A stretch of 64,000 nt of DNA from Kaistia sp. 32K. Its GTDB lineage: Bacteria > Pseudomonadota > Alphaproteobacteria > Rhizobiales > Kaistiaceae. The position numbers and the translations under genes were made by a program. Position 1 is the stretch's first letter; each line of letters begins with the position of its first letter. The stretch lies in the NCBI RefSeq assembly GCF_016629525.1, contig NZ_AP024269.1, forward strand, positions 3,472,001 to 3,536,000. Direction: 5' to 3'. Positions 35,258-45,730 of this stretch are shown here, in pieces. The notes under the pieces are model-generated. The model made no database searches and was not told where the DNA came from. It saw only the letters and a program-made list of their open reading frames with translations.

Positions 35258-35287
35258 CAAGGGTGATACAGGCAAGGGTGATACAGG
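35258..35287. repeat. 15-base tandem duplication before the first ABC exporter
   Basis: CAAGGGTGATACAGG occurs twice with no gap, ending 8 bases before the ATG at 35295. It shapes the ribosome-binding region (ACAGGAACGGGA). Confidence 0.8.
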
Positions 35288-35294
35288 AACGGGA

Positions 35295-37145
<1,851 letters not shown>

Positions 37146-37563
37146 CGTCCCGCCGGACAAACTGTCGCACTTCCGCAACAAGTGACGCCGAAACGTCGCG
37201 TCATCCGCATTCCCGGCAGATCGACGCGCCGATTGCGTCTATGAAGGGCGGCATCGCACCAGTTGCCGCGCGCCACGCGCCGCAACGCAGATCCAGGAGG
37301 GTTGGATGGATTTGGTTCCCATGAACATCCGGTCCGGGATCCGCCTTGTTCAGATGGCCTTCGCCGCCGCCTGACCCTGCCCTGCCCCGATAGACCGAGC
37401 CCCCGACCTGCCTGAACGCGGCAGGCCCGGCTCGCCGCTCTTCGAGGCTCCCCACGATCCCTGGACCGAGGCCCCTCTCCCGCCGGAGACGCGCGCCGCC
37501 CCATCCGTTCGTTCCGCCGCGCACTCCGAGGCGCGGTCCCGCCATAGAACTCCGGACGTTCCC
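37146..37563. other. Intergenic region between the two ABC exporters
   Basis: 418 bases with no large gene. It holds a 22-codon ORF with a perfect ribosome-binding site at 37306-37374 and GC-rich sequence that can form small hairpins (for example CTGCC/GGCAG near 37410-37425). Confidence 0.5.
37306..37374 (+). CDS. Candidate 22-residue leader or small membrane peptide
   Basis: AGGAGG at 37295-37300 stands five bases before an ATG that opens a 22-codon frame: MDLVPMNIRSGIRLVQMAFA plus two alanines, then TGA. It is a far better ribosome-binding site than most in the window. It lies about 190 bases before the second ABC exporter on the same strand. The peptide is amphipathic to hydrophobic with two arginines. 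It could be a regulatory leader ORF or a small protein; no family is known to me. Confidence 0.4.
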   Translation: MDLVPMNIRSGIRLVQMAFAAA

Positions 37564-39399
37564 ATGTTCCGCTATTTCGAATCCCTGATCGATCCGTTCA
37601 AGAGCCATGACGACAGCATGCCGCCGGCAACGTTGCTCGGCTTCTACTGGCGCTTCTGCCGGCAGATCTGGCCGTTCCTGCTGATCCTGATGGCGATCGG
37701 CCTCGTCGTCTCGCTGATCGAGATCGCCATGCTTCGCTACATCGGCTCGATCGTCGATCTCCTGAAGTCGACGAGCCCCAGCGAAATCATGGCCGACTAC
37801 GGCACGACCTTCCTCTGGATGGCGTTCGTCATCGTCATCGCCCGCCCGCTGGCGTCGGTGGCGCATGACCTCATCAACCAGCAGACCATCGCGCCGAACT
37901 TCACCAATCTGATCCGCTGGCAGACGCACCACTACGTCATGCGCCAGTCGATCACCTTCTTCGCCAACGACTTCGCCGGCCGCATCGCCTCGAAGATCGT
38001 GCAGACCGGCCCGGCGCTGCGCGAATCGGTGGTGCAGGTCATCGACGCGCTTTGGTTCGTGACCATCTTCGCCGGCTCGGCGCTGGTGATCTTCTGGAGC
38101 GCGGACTGGCGGCTCGCCATGCCGCTGCTGCTCTGGATCGCCGCTTATATCGTGACGCTCGCCTGGTTCGTGCCGCGCATCCGGGACCGCTCGACGATCA
38201 TGTCGGAGATGCGCTCGCAGCTCACCGGCCGCATCGTCGACAGCTACACCAACGTCCAGACGGTGAAGCTGTTCGCCCATCCCGAGCGCGAGGACGACTA
38301 TGCCAAGGAGGCGCTCGTCGAGCACACGGCGGCCTTCAAGAACGAGACGCGGCTGATCACGGCGATGAACGCCACGGTGTCGACCCTGAACGGCCTGCTG
38401 GTGACGGCGACCGGCGCGCTCGCCGTCTGGCTCTGGTCGCTCGACGCGCTGACGCTGGGCGCCATCGCCGTCGCGGCCGGCCTCGCCATCCGCATCACCA
38501 ACATGTCCGGCTGGATCATGTGGGTTGCGGTCGGCATCTTCGAGCAGATGGGAACGGTGCAGGAGGGGCTGGAGACGATCGCCCGCCCCTATGCCCTGCT
38601 CGACAAGCCGGGCGCCAAGCCGCTCGTCGCCGCGAAGGGCGAGATCCGCTTCGACAACGTCCGCTTCCATTATGGCAAGACGGGCGGCGTCATCGAGGAC
38701 CTCTCCGTCGTCATCAAGCCCGGCGAGAAGGTCGGCCTGGTCGGCCGCTCCGGCGCCGGCAAGTCGACGCTCGTCAACCTCTTGCTGCGGTTCTACGACG
38801 TCGAGGGCGGGCGGGTGCTGATCGACGGGCAGAACGTCTCGGACGTGATGCAAGACAGCCTGCGCCAGCAGATCGGCCTCGTCACGCAGGACACTTCGCT
38901 GCTGCATCGCTCGGTGCGCGACAACATCCTCTATGGCCGTCCCGACGCGCCGGAGGAGGCCGTCATCCGCGCCGCCCGACAGGCTCATGCGGAAGAGTTC
39001 ATCGCCGGCCTCTCGGATCCGAAGGGACGGACCGGGCTCGACGCGCATGTCGGCGAGCGCGGCGTCAAGCTTTCCGGCGGCCAGAGGCAGCGCATCGCCA
39101 TCGCCCGCGTCCTGCTGAAGGACGCGCCGATCCTGGTGCTCGACGAAGCGACCTCGGCGCTTGATTCGGAGGTCGAGGCAGCGATCCAGGAGAGCTTCGC
39201 CGAGTTGATGGCGGGCAAGACGGTGATCGCCATCGCGCACCGCCTGTCGACCATCGCGGCGATGGACCGCCTGATCGTGCTCGACCAGGGCCGGATCGTC
39301 GAGACCGGCAACCACGAGGCGCTGCTGCGCCAGAACGGCCTCTATGCCAGCCTCTGGCGCCGGCAGTCCGGCGGCTTCCTCGGCCTGGAAAGCGCCTGA
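37564..39399 (+). CDS. ABC transporter ATP-binding/permease protein (exporter half-transporter), second paralogue
   Basis: A 611-residue fused exporter clearly duplicated from, or with, its upstream neighbour: shared start FRYFESLIDPF, shared QTVKLFA and IVQTG motifs, Walker A GRSGAGKST (about 394-402), LSGGQRQRIAIAR, ILVLDEATSALDSE and IAHRLSTIAAMDR. Both copies keep the catalytic glutamate, so neither is the degenerate half of an asymmetric dimer; homodimers or a symmetric heterodimer are possible. Substrate unknown. A perfect 14-base stem follows the stop. Confidence 0.92.
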   Translation: MFRYFESLIDPFKSHDDSMPPATLLGFYWRFCRQIWPFLLILMAIGLVVSLIEIAMLRYIGSIVDLLKSTSPSEIMADYGTTFLWMAFVIVIARPLASVAHDLINQQTIAPNFTNLIRWQTHHYVMRQSITFFANDFAGRIASKIVQTGPALRESVVQVIDALWFVTIFAGSALVIFWSADWRLAMPLLLWIAAYIVTLAWFVPRIRDRSTIMSEMRSQLTGRIVDSYTNVQTVKLFAHPEREDDYAKEALVEHTAAFKNETRLITAMNATVSTLNGLLVTATGALAVWLWSLDALTLGAIAVAAGLAIRITNMSGWIMWVAVGIFEQMGTVQEGLETIARPYALLDKPGAKPLVAAKGEIRFDNVRFHYGKTGGVIEDLSVVIKPGEKVGLVGRSGAGKSTLVNLLLRFYDVEGGRVLIDGQNVSDVMQDSLRQQIGLVTQDTSLLHRSVRDNILYGRPDAPEEAVIRAARQAHAEEFIAGLSDPKGRTGLDAHVGERGVKLSGGQRQRIAIARVLLKDAPILVLDEATSALDSEVEAAIQESFAELMAGKTVIAIAHRLSTIAAMDRLIVLDQGRIVETGNHEALLRQNGLYASLWRRQSGGFLGLESA

Positions 39400-39405
39400 A
39401 CCAAC

Positions 39406-39450
39406 GTGAGGGCGGGCAGCGGCGCATGCCGCGCGCCTGCCCGCCCTCAC
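39406..39450. terminator. Strong stem-loop between convergent genes (terminator-like)
   Basis: Perfect 14-base arms GTGAGGGCGGGCAG and CTGCCCGCCCTCAC with a 17-base loop that itself contains CGGC-GCAT-GCCG. No T-run follows on either strand, so it may end transcripts only with help from Rho, or protect 3' ends. Confidence 0.55.
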
Positions 39451-39461
39451 GCGCCCTCCGG

Positions 39462-39845
39462 CTATCCGAAAGCCGGGATGCGGGCATAGGTGGCGATATC
39501 GGCGGTGATGCCGAGGCGCGCCAGCGACGCGTTGCGATCGAAGCCGATCTCGGCATAGCGCCTTGTCACCGCCTCGCTCACCCGGTCGACGACCTCGGCG
39601 CTCGCCCATTCGACGAGGGTGACGATGTTGTAGGCGCCGGGCCCGGACTGCTGCTCCAGGATCATGTCCTGCAGGAAACCGTCCTGCTGCCGCAGGATGG
39701 TGTGAGCGTCCTGGACGCGGGCGAGAAACTCGTCGCGGCTGGCGGCCGGGACGATGAAGCTGTCGACGCGGTAGCGCGGGCCCGAGGCATTTTCCGCGGC
39801 TGCGCGGGTCGGAACGGATTCGGGGAAGGCAGACTGCTCGTTCAT
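39462..39845 (-). CDS. Antibiotic biosynthesis monooxygenase (ABM/YgiN-like) domain protein
   Basis: A 127-residue protein with one dimeric alpha-beta barrel ABM domain: RYRVDSFIVPAASRDEFLAR, ILRQQDGFLQDMILEQQSGP, NIVTLVEWASAEVVDRVSEA. Such proteins oxidise quinol-like compounds without a cofactor or act on reactive small molecules. AGGAG precedes the ATG at 39845. It is divergent from a marR gene, and a perfect palindrome lies between them; it is therefore probably repressed by that MarR protein and induced by its ligand. Confidence 0.82.
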   Translation of the reverse strand: MNEQSAFPESVPTRAAAENASGPRYRVDSFIVPAASRDEFLARVQDAHTILRQQDGFLQDMILEQQSGPGAYNIVTLVEWASAEVVDRVSEAVTRRYAEIGFDRNASLARLGITADIATYARIPAFG

Positions 39846-39910
39846 GACGGTCTCCTGTTGACGGACCACCGGCGAGATGACCGATGGGCCACCGTCGCGA
39901 TCCGGATTAA

Positions 39911-39935
39911 TTATATGCATGACTCATGCATATAA
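39911..39935. promoter_or_regulatory. Perfect palindromic MarR operator
   Basis: TTATATGCATGA-C-TCATGCATATAA: 12-base perfect arms around a single central base, in the 161-base region between the ABM gene and the divergent marR gene. Size and AT-rich character match MarR-family operators. It is placed 66 bases from the ABM start and 72 from the marR start, and may control both. Confidence 0.75.
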
Positions 39936-40006
39936 AACAAGAGGACATTCCGTTGGGTCCGAATTGGCTTTGCGCGTAGGGCCGCGACGGGTGATAGATT
40001 GACGCC

Positions 40007-40558
40007 ATGACCAACACGCCCGATGACGAATCCCGGCGCCGGATCGCCCGCATGGGGGCTGAGTCGCTGGAACGGCTGCAGCGCGAGCCGGCCCGCGCCG
40101 ACGGCATCGGGCAGATCGATTCTGCGCTCGGCCGCATCCGGCGCAGCATGGCGCGGCAATCGCTCGGCCGGCGCGTGCTTTCCGATCTCGGCGCCGATAT
40201 CGATCCCGGCCTCGTCGAGGTGCTGCACGCGATCGCCGGCAATGGCCCGGATGCGCAGGACGCCGTTTCGATCGGCGCCGTGGCGCAGGAGATGGGCGTC
40301 GACCCGTCGCAGGCGAGTCGGATGGTGCGCGAGGCGGTCGAAGCCGGGCTCGTGGTGCGGGTCGCCTCGCCCGACGACGCCCGCCGCAGCGTCCTGCAAC
40401 TTTCCGAGCTGGGGGCGTCGCTGGTCGCCAGCGCGCGCAATTACAAGCATGCGCTGCTGCTCGAACACTTCCGCGACTGGCCGGAGCGGGACGTCGAGGA
40501 ATTCGCGCGTTTGCTGACCCGGTTTTCCTCGCTGGCGCGCGGCAACGGCCAGAACTGA
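40007..40558 (+). CDS. MarR family transcriptional regulator
   Basis: A 183-residue winged-helix regulator: an N-terminal dimer helix region (IDSALGRIRRSMARQSLGRR), the helix-turn-helix VSIGAVAQEMGVDPSQASRM, and the wing RVASPDDARRSVLQLSELGA. It is divergent from a small monooxygenase gene with a perfect palindrome between, the classic arrangement of a self-regulated MarR repressor and a stress- or quinone-responsive target. It is followed after 211 bases by petA but not obviously co-transcribed. Ligand unknown. Confidence 0.9.
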   Translation: MTNTPDDESRRRIARMGAESLERLQREPARADGIGQIDSALGRIRRSMARQSLGRRVLSDLGADIDPGLVEVLHAIAGNGPDAQDAVSIGAVAQEMGVDPSQASRMVREAVEAGLVVRVASPDDARRSVLQLSELGASLVASARNYKHALLLEHFRDWPERDVEEFARLLTRFSSLARGNGQN

Positions 40559-40769
40559 CCCGCCGTCCCGCGACAATGTGCGCATCCTGTGTCCGCTCTC
40601 TGGACATTCCTCGCGGTCGGTGGCTAAACAGCTTCTAATCTGACAGATGGGGACCATGGCGGTTTTCCCATCAATTTCGGCCGGCTGCGACCCGCAACGC
40701 TTCGATGCGGGACTCATACGGTCGAGGACGACGGCAGCTCCCGCTTCCGAGGACTGAGAGGGGATCATC

Positions 40770-41330
40770 TTGGCTGAAACCGCTACGGCAGTACCGACCC
40801 GCCGCGACTTTCTATTTATTGCGACCGGCGCCGTGGGCGCCGTCGGCGTCGCTGCCGCCGTCTGGCCCTTCATCAATCAGATGAATCCCGACGCGTCGGC
40901 GCTCGCGCTGGCATCCACCGAAGTCGACATTTCCGCGCTGCAGCCCGGCGACTCGCTGACCGTGAAGTGGCGCGGCAAGCCGGTGGTCGTGCGCAACCGC
41001 ACCCAGGCCGAAATCGAGGCCGCTCGCGAGACCCCGCTGAGCGAGCTCAAGGACCAGGCGGCGCGCAACGCCAACCTGGCGCCCGACGCCCTTGCCAGCG
41101 ACGCCAACCGCGCCGCGCCGGACAAGGAAAACTGGTTCGTGATGGTCAATGTCTGCACCCATCTCGGCTGCATTCCGCTCGGCCAGCAGGGTCAGTACAA
41201 TGGCTGGTTCTGCCCGTGCCACGGCTCGACCTACGACACGGCCGGCCGCATCCGTGGCGGTCCGGCTCCGGAGAACATGGCCATTCCGGTCTATTCCTTC
41301 CTGAGCGACACCAAGATCAAGATCGGCTGA
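40770..41330 (+). CDS. petA: Ubiquinol-cytochrome c reductase iron-sulfur (Rieske) subunit
   Basis: A 186-residue subunit of the bc1 complex that carries electrons from ubiquinol to cytochrome c1. A twin-arginine signal-anchor ([20 protein letters not shown]) is followed by the Rieske cluster motifs [10 protein letters not shown] and CPCHGSTYD, giving two Cys and two His ligands. The start is a TTG at 40770; GAGAGGGGA just upstream supports it and no ATG lies in a sensible place. It opens petA-petB-petC with a gap of 19 bases to petB. Confidence 0.97.
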   Translation: MAETATAVPTRRDFLFIATGAVGAVGVAAAVWPFINQMNPDASALALASTEVDISALQPGDSLTVKWRGKPVVVRNRTQAEIEAARETPLSELKDQAARNANLAPDALASDANRAAPDKENWFVMVNVCTHLGCIPLGQQGQYNGWFCPCHGSTYDTAGRIRGGPAPENMAIPVYSFLSDTKIKIG

Positions 41331-41349
41331 CCGGGAGAAATTTGAGATC

Positions 41350-42618
41350 ATGTCCGGACCATCGACCTATCAGCCGCAAAACGGTTTCCTGAAGTGGTTT
41401 GAGTCGCGCCTTCCGCTTGGCGGGCTCATCCATTCGTCGTTCATCGTGTTCCCGAACCCGCGGAACCTGAACTACTGGTGGACCTTCGGCGGCATCCTCG
41501 CCTTCATGCTGGTGGCGCAGATCATCACCGGCGTCGTGCTGGTGATGCACTACACGCCGCACACCACGCTCGCCTTCACGTCCGTCGAAGGCATCATGCG
41601 CGACGTCAACTACGGCTGGCTGCTGCGCTATCTCCATTCCAACGGCGCGTCGATGTTCTTCATCGCCGTCTACATCCACATCTTCCGCGGCCTCTACTAC
41701 GGTTCCTACAAGGCCCCGCGCGAAGTGCTGTGGATCCTCGGCATGATCATCTTCCTGCTGATGATGGCCACCGGCTTCATGGGCTACGTGCTGCCGTGGG
41801 GACAGATGTCCTTCTGGGGCGCCACCGTGATCACCAACCTCTTCTCGGCGATCCCGATCGTCGGCGAGACGATCGTGACCTGGCTCTGGGGCGGCTTCTC
41901 GGTCGACAACCCGACGCTGAACCGCTTCTTCTCGCTGCACTACCTGCTGCCCTTCATGATCGCAGGCGTCGTCGTCCTGCACATCTGGGCGCTGCACGTG
42001 CCGGGTTCGAACAACCCGACCGGCGTCTCCGTCAAGTCCAGCCAGGACACCCTGCCCTTCCATCCCTACTTCACCGTCAAGGATGCGCTCGGCCTGGTCG
42101 TCTTCCTGATCGTCTTCATGTGGTTCGTGTTCTACCTGCCGAACTTCATGGGCCATCCGGACAACTACACCCCGGCTGATCCGCTGGTGACGCCCGCGCA
42201 CATCGTTCCGGAATGGTACTTCCTGCCGTTCTACGCGATCCTGCGCTCGATCCCGGACAAGCTCGGCGGCGTCATCGCCATGTTCGGCGCCATCGCGGTC
42301 CTGTTCGTCGTGCCCTGGCTCGACACCTCCAAGGTCCGCTCGGCCAACTTCCGCCCGCTCTATCGCCAGTTCTTCTGGATCCTGGTGCTGGTCTCGATCG
42401 GCCTCGGCTATCTCGGCTCGCGTCCGGCGGAAGGTGGATACGTCATCGCTTCGCGCATCCTGACGGTCTACTACTTCTTCCACTTCCTGGTGATCCTGCC
42501 GCTGCTCGGCCTGTTCGAGAAGCCGAAGCCCCTCCCGGCGTCGATCGCCGAGTCGGTTCTCGGCAAGGGTGCGGCCCATGTCACCGCCGGTGCGCCCGCC
42601 GCGCCGCAGACCAAGTAA
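41350..42618 (+). CDS. petB: Cytochrome b of the bc1 complex
   Basis: A 422-residue membrane subunit with eight helices and two b haems; it houses the quinol oxidation and quinone reduction sites. [20 protein letters not shown] and [20 protein letters not shown] give the paired haem histidines, and [18 protein letters not shown] holds the PEWY motif of the quinol-oxidising site. [20 protein letters not shown] is also typical. The C-terminus adds an alanine-rich tail. 25 bases separate it from petC. Confidence 0.98.
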   Translation: MSGPSTYQPQNGFLKWFESRLPLGGLIHSSFIVFPNPRNLNYWWTFGGILAFMLVAQIITGVVLVMHYTPHTTLAFTSVEGIMRDVNYGWLLRYLHSNGASMFFIAVYIHIFRGLYYGSYKAPREVLWILGMIIFLLMMATGFMGYVLPWGQMSFWGATVITNLFSAIPIVGETIVTWLWGGFSVDNPTLNRFFSLHYLLPFMIAGVVVLHIWALHVPGSNNPTGVSVKSSQDTLPFHPYFTVKDALGLVVFLIVFMWFVFYLPNFMGHPDNYTPADPLVTPAHIVPEWYFLPFYAILRSIPDKLGGVIAMFGAIAVLFVVPWLDTSKVRSANFRPLYRQFFWILVLVSIGLGYLGSRPAEGGYVIASRILTVYYFFHFLVILPLLGLFEKPKPLPASIAESVLGKGAAHVTAGAPAAPQTK

Positions 42619-42643
42619 GCCGCGAGAGGATCACGGATCGATC

Positions 42644-43531
42644 ATGATGAAGACCCTGTCCGAGAAAATCGCGCGCTACGGCCTGGCCATCGCTCTCGGC
42701 GTCGCTTCGGCGACGCTGGTGGCGGCCCCTGCGAGCGCCGCCGAAGAGGGTGCGCACGCCACGCCGCACTACCCGCTCGAGAAGCCGCCGCTGGAACCCT
42801 GGAGCTTCGCCGGCGTCTTCGGCAAGTTCGATACGGCCCAGCTGCAGCGCGGCTACCAGGTCTACAAGGAAGTCTGCTCGGCCTGTCACTCGATGGAGCT
42901 GATGAGCTTCCGCAACCTGGCCCAGCCGGGCGGCCCGAACTTCACCGCGGCGCAGGCCAAGGCCGTCGCCGAGGGCTACCAGGTCAAGGACGGCCCGAAC
43001 GACGAAGGCGACATGTTCGAGCGCCCGGGTCGCCTGTCGGACCGCTTCCCGTCGCCCTTCCCGAACCATCAGGCCGCCGCCGCCGCGAACAACGGCAAGG
43101 CGCCGCCGGATCTGTCGCTGATGGCCAAGGCCCGCGCCGTCGAGCGCGGCTTCCCCTGGTTCGTCCTCGATATCTTCACGCAGTACCAGGAAGGCGGCCC
43201 GGACTATATCCACGGCCTGCTGACCGGCTACCGCGAGCCGCCGGCCGGTACGGAAGTCGGCCCCGGCCTGCACTATAATGTCGGCTTCGGCAGCGGTCCG
43301 GCCATCGCGATGGCGCCGCCGCTCTCCGACGGCCAGGTCACCTACACCGACGGTTCGCCGGAGACGGTCGACCAGTACTCGCGCGACGTCGCGGCCTTCC
43401 TGATGTGGACCGCCGAGCCGCATCTCGACGCCCGCAAGCGCATCGGCTTTCAGGTCATCCTCTTCCTGATCGTCTTCGCCGGCCTGCTCTACTTCGCCAA
43501 AAAGAAGATCTGGGCGAACGTCGCGCACTAA
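42644..43531 (+). CDS. petC: Cytochrome c1 of the bc1 complex
   Basis: A 295-residue haem protein: cleavable signal (GLAIALGVASATLVAAPASA), the haem motif CSACH in YKEVCSACHSMELMSFRNL, a periplasmic domain with PPDLSLMAKARAVERGFPWF, an axial-methionine region AIAMAPPLSDG, and a C-terminal membrane anchor (VILFLIVFAGLLYFAKKKIW). ATG at 42644 is followed at once by a second ATG. It ends the pet operon, with a terminator 20 bases later. Confidence 0.97.
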   Translation: MMKTLSEKIARYGLAIALGVASATLVAAPASAAEEGAHATPHYPLEKPPLEPWSFAGVFGKFDTAQLQRGYQVYKEVCSACHSMELMSFRNLAQPGGPNFTAAQAKAVAEGYQVKDGPNDEGDMFERPGRLSDRFPSPFPNHQAAAAANNGKAPPDLSLMAKARAVERGFPWFVLDIFTQYQEGGPDYIHGLLTGYREPPAGTEVGPGLHYNVGFGSGPAIAMAPPLSDGQVTYTDGSPETVDQYSRDVAAFLMWTAEPHLDARKRIGFQVILFLIVFAGLLYFAKKKIWANVAH

Positions 43532-43552
43532 GGCGCACCGGATACCGAATTG

Positions 43553-43578
43553 AAAAGGGCCCCGACGGGGCCCTTTTT
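43553..43578. terminator. Terminator of petABC, shared with the end of cca
   Basis: Perfect 11-base stem AAAAGGGCCCC / GGGGCCCTTTT with a 3-base loop, then a T-run on the plus strand. The stop codon of the convergent cca gene abuts the T-run (43578-43580), and A-rich flanks let it act in both directions. Confidence 0.85.
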
Positions 43579-44831
43579 TATTGCTGCTGCTGTTGTTGAT
43601 GCTGCTGCCGGTAGCTTTCGAGGAAGGCCCGCAGCCGCTCGCGCAGCGCCTCGGCATCGGCGCGAAAATCCTCGGCGATCCACTCCCGCTCCATATGCTT
43701 GAGCAGGAGCCCGACCAGCGGCCCGCGATCGACGCCGAGCTCGAACACATCGCGGCCGGAAAGCGGGAACGCCGGGATCGTCCAGTTTCGCGCCGCGGCG
43801 CCGCGCGAAAGAACCTCGTCCGCGGAAAGCCAGCCCTTGGCGCCGGCGAGCACCAGGCCATCCAGAAAGGCGTCGAGGCCCAGCCGGTACAGCGTCGCGT
43901 GATCGCCGTCCGCGGGCATCGCTGCCGCCTCCACCCCTGCCGACAGCGCCAGCCGCATCCGGCCGCGCTCGGCATTGGAGAGGCGGAAGCGCACGGCGAC
44001 GCGGTCGACATCCTCCTGCACGCGGCCGAACAGCGTCGCGAAGCGGAGCGGCGCGGAAGGCGCTTCGCCCCGCTCGCGCTCGAATTCCGGAAGCCGCGCG
44101 AAGGCGACGAGATCGCCGACGCCGGCCGCGATCAGCGGCAGGATGCCGGTCTCCTGCAGGATGGCGACCGTCGTCACCGCGCCGGGGGCGACCACAAGCT
44201 TGCGCATTTCCTGGCCGATCCGCTCGGCCGAAAGCTCGCCGAGATCATGGCGGGCGCGGATCGAGGCCGAGAGCCCCTCCCCGTCCGGTGCGCCGGCGCC
44301 ATAGGCGGCGTGGAAGCGGAAGAAGCGCAAGACCCGCAGCCGGTCCTCGGCGATGCGCCGGTCGGCCGAGCCGATGAAGCGCACGCGTTTCGCCGCGATG
44401 TCGGCGAGCCCGCCGACCGGATCGTGGAGCCGGCCCTCGAGATCGACGGAGAGCGCATTGATGGTGAAGTCGCGCCGTTCGGCGTCGGCCTGCCAGTCCC
44501 GCCCGAAGCGCACCACGGCGCGACGGCCGTCTGTCTCGATATCCTCGCGCAACGTCGTCACCTCGACGACGTGGCGATGGCCGATGACAGTCACCGTGCC
44601 GTGCTCGATGCCGGTCGGCGCCACCTTGAGCCCGGCGGCGGCGGCCCGCGCCATGACGGTCTCCGGCGTCGCCGTGGTGGCGATGTCGACATCCGCGACA
44701 GGCAGGCCCATCAGCGTGTTGCGCACCGCGCCGCCGACCACCCGCGCCTCCTCGCCCTCCGTGGAGAGGAAGGCGAGCACGTTACGAACGAGCGGATCGG
44801 CCAGGAAGGGCGCATCCCGGCAGTCCGGCAT
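43578..44831 (-). CDS. cca: CCA tRNA nucleotidyltransferase / poly(A) polymerase family, with polyglutamine tail
   Basis: A 417-residue class II nucleotidyltransferase that adds or repairs the CCA end of tRNAs. Catalytic region VVGGAVRNTLMGLPVADVDI with its paired aspartates, then RDFTINALSVDLEGRLHDPV and RIAEDRLRVLRFFRFHAAYG. The protein ends SYRQQHQQQQQQ, coded by mixed CAG/CAA triplets at 43581-43610. ATG at 44831 lies just after the DUF6111 stop; TTG at 44837 would overlap it. A separate poly(A) polymerase role cannot be excluded from sequence, but the context DUF1285-NUDIX-DUF6111-cca is standard for the alphaproteobacterial CCA gene. Confidence 0.94.
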   Translation of the reverse strand: MPDCRDAPFLADPLVRNVLAFLSTEGEEARVVGGAVRNTLMGLPVADVDIATTATPETVMARAAAAGLKVAPTGIEHGTVTVIGHRHVVEVTTLREDIETDGRRAVVRFGRDWQADAERRDFTINALSVDLEGRLHDPVGGLADIAAKRVRFIGSADRRIAEDRLRVLRFFRFHAAYGAGAPDGEGLSASIRARHDLGELSAERIGQEMRKLVVAPGAVTTVAILQETGILPLIAAGVGDLVAFARLPEFERERGEAPSAPLRFATLFGRVQEDVDRVAVRFRLSNAERGRMRLALSAGVEAAAMPADGDHATLYRLGLDAFLDGLVLAGAKGWLSADEVLSRGAAARNWTIPAFPLSGRDVFELGVDRGPLVGLLLKHMEREWIAEDFRADAEALRERLRAFLESYRQQHQQQQQQ

Positions 44832-44833
44832 GG

Positions 44834-45094
44834 TCAATCGAAGCCTCCGGGAACCAGCACGCCGTCACGGAATTCGGCCGGATGATAGGTCTTGCCCGCC
44901 TGGCCGCCGGAGAAGGAAACCAGACCCAGGATTGCAACCAGCACGATGGCGATGCCGATCGCCGACAGGCGCGACAATACCCTGTAGGTCCAGACCTCTC
45001 CCGTCACCGCCCCCGGCGCGAATTGCCGCCAGCCGGCATAGACGATGAAAGGTGCGAGGAAGCACACGACGGTGATGGCAAGAAATCTCAGCAT
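44834..45094 (-). CDS. DUF6111 family small membrane protein
   Basis: An 86-residue protein with two membrane helices, at about 2-20 (FLAITVVCFLAPFIVYAGW) and 44-64 (IGIAIVLVAILGLVSFSGG), and a short C-terminal part HPAEFRDGVLVPGGFD. It matches the DUF6111 family found between a NUDIX gene and cca in Rhizobiales. Its ATG immediately follows the stop of the NUDIX gene and its stop nearly abuts the cca start, so all are one operon. Function unknown. Confidence 0.85.
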   Translation of the reverse strand: MLRFLAITVVCFLAPFIVYAGWRQFAPGAVTGEVWTYRVLSRLSAIGIAIVLVAILGLVSFSGGQAGKTYHPAEFRDGVLVPGGFD

Positions 45095-45730
45095 CTATTG
45101 GTAGAGCCGCTCATAAAGACCCCGGACAATTCCGGCGGTCACACCCCAGATATGATGTTCATCATACGGCATTTCGTAGAGCAAATGCCGCACGCCATCA
45201 AATTCACGGGTGATTGTCTGATGATTCTGCGGACTCATGAGAAAAGACAGCGGAACTTCGAAGGCAGCGTCGACCTCATCGGGGTTCAGGACGAGCCGAT
45301 ATTCCGGCGCAACGCGCGCGACGATGGCGATGATTCGGTAGCCGGTGCCGGCGATATAGGGATCGAGACGGCCGATCGGTTCGACGAGGCGGGGGTCGAG
45401 ACCGATCTCCTCCTGCGCCTCGCGCAGCGCCGCCGCCGCCGCGCTGCTATCCGTCGGATCGATCTTGCCGCCCGGAAAGGCGATCTGCCCGGCATGCTTG
45501 CGCAGCTGCATCGTCCGCCGCGTCATCAGCACGGTGGCGTTGCTGCGCTCGACGATCGGGATCAGCACCGCCGCGTCGCGCGGGACGAAGCCGCGCGGCG
45601 GGACGAACTCCGGGTTCATCACGACATTGTTGTCGCCGGCCTCGCGGCCCGATTCGAGCGGCCGCAGCAGCTGGCGCGCGCGGCTGAAGAAATGATCGGG
45701 ACGGAACGGGTCGTCGGACAGAGAGGTCAC
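45095..45730 (-). CDS. NUDIX hydrolase, CoA pyrophosphatase type
   Basis: A 211-residue NUDIX enzyme. MTRRTMQLRKHAGQIAFPGG is the UPF0035/CoA-specific element, followed by the NUDIX box with REAQEEIGL as its catalytic helix; HHIWGVTAGIVRGLYERL closes the fold. Relatives hydrolyse CoA and its derivatives to 4'-phosphopantetheine and 3',5'-ADP. GTG at 45730 overlaps the DUF1285 stop as GTGA, so the pair is coupled; a longer frame upstream is an artefact through the previous gene. Confidence 0.9.
   Translation of the reverse strand: MTSLSDDPFRPDHFFSRARQLLRPLESGREAGDNNVVMNPEFVPPRGFVPRDAAVLIPIVERSNATVLMTRRTMQLRKHAGQIAFPGGKIDPTDSSAAAAALREAQEEIGLDPRLVEPIGRLDPYIAGTGYRIIAIVARVAPEYRLVLNPDEVDAAFEVPLSFLMSPQNHQTITREFDGVRHLLYEMPYDEHHIWGVTAGIVRGLYERLYQ

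Noticed and set aside
37201..39609. An 802-codon open frame on the minus strand
   Set aside because: Antisense to the second ABC exporter, whose motifs are complete; composition is typical of a shadow frame (runs of Arg, Gly, Asp, His).
39462..40558. Reading the ABM/MarR pair as part of an antibiotic synthesis cluster
   Set aside because: The ABM name refers to the fold family; there is no polyketide or peptide synthetase gene nearby.
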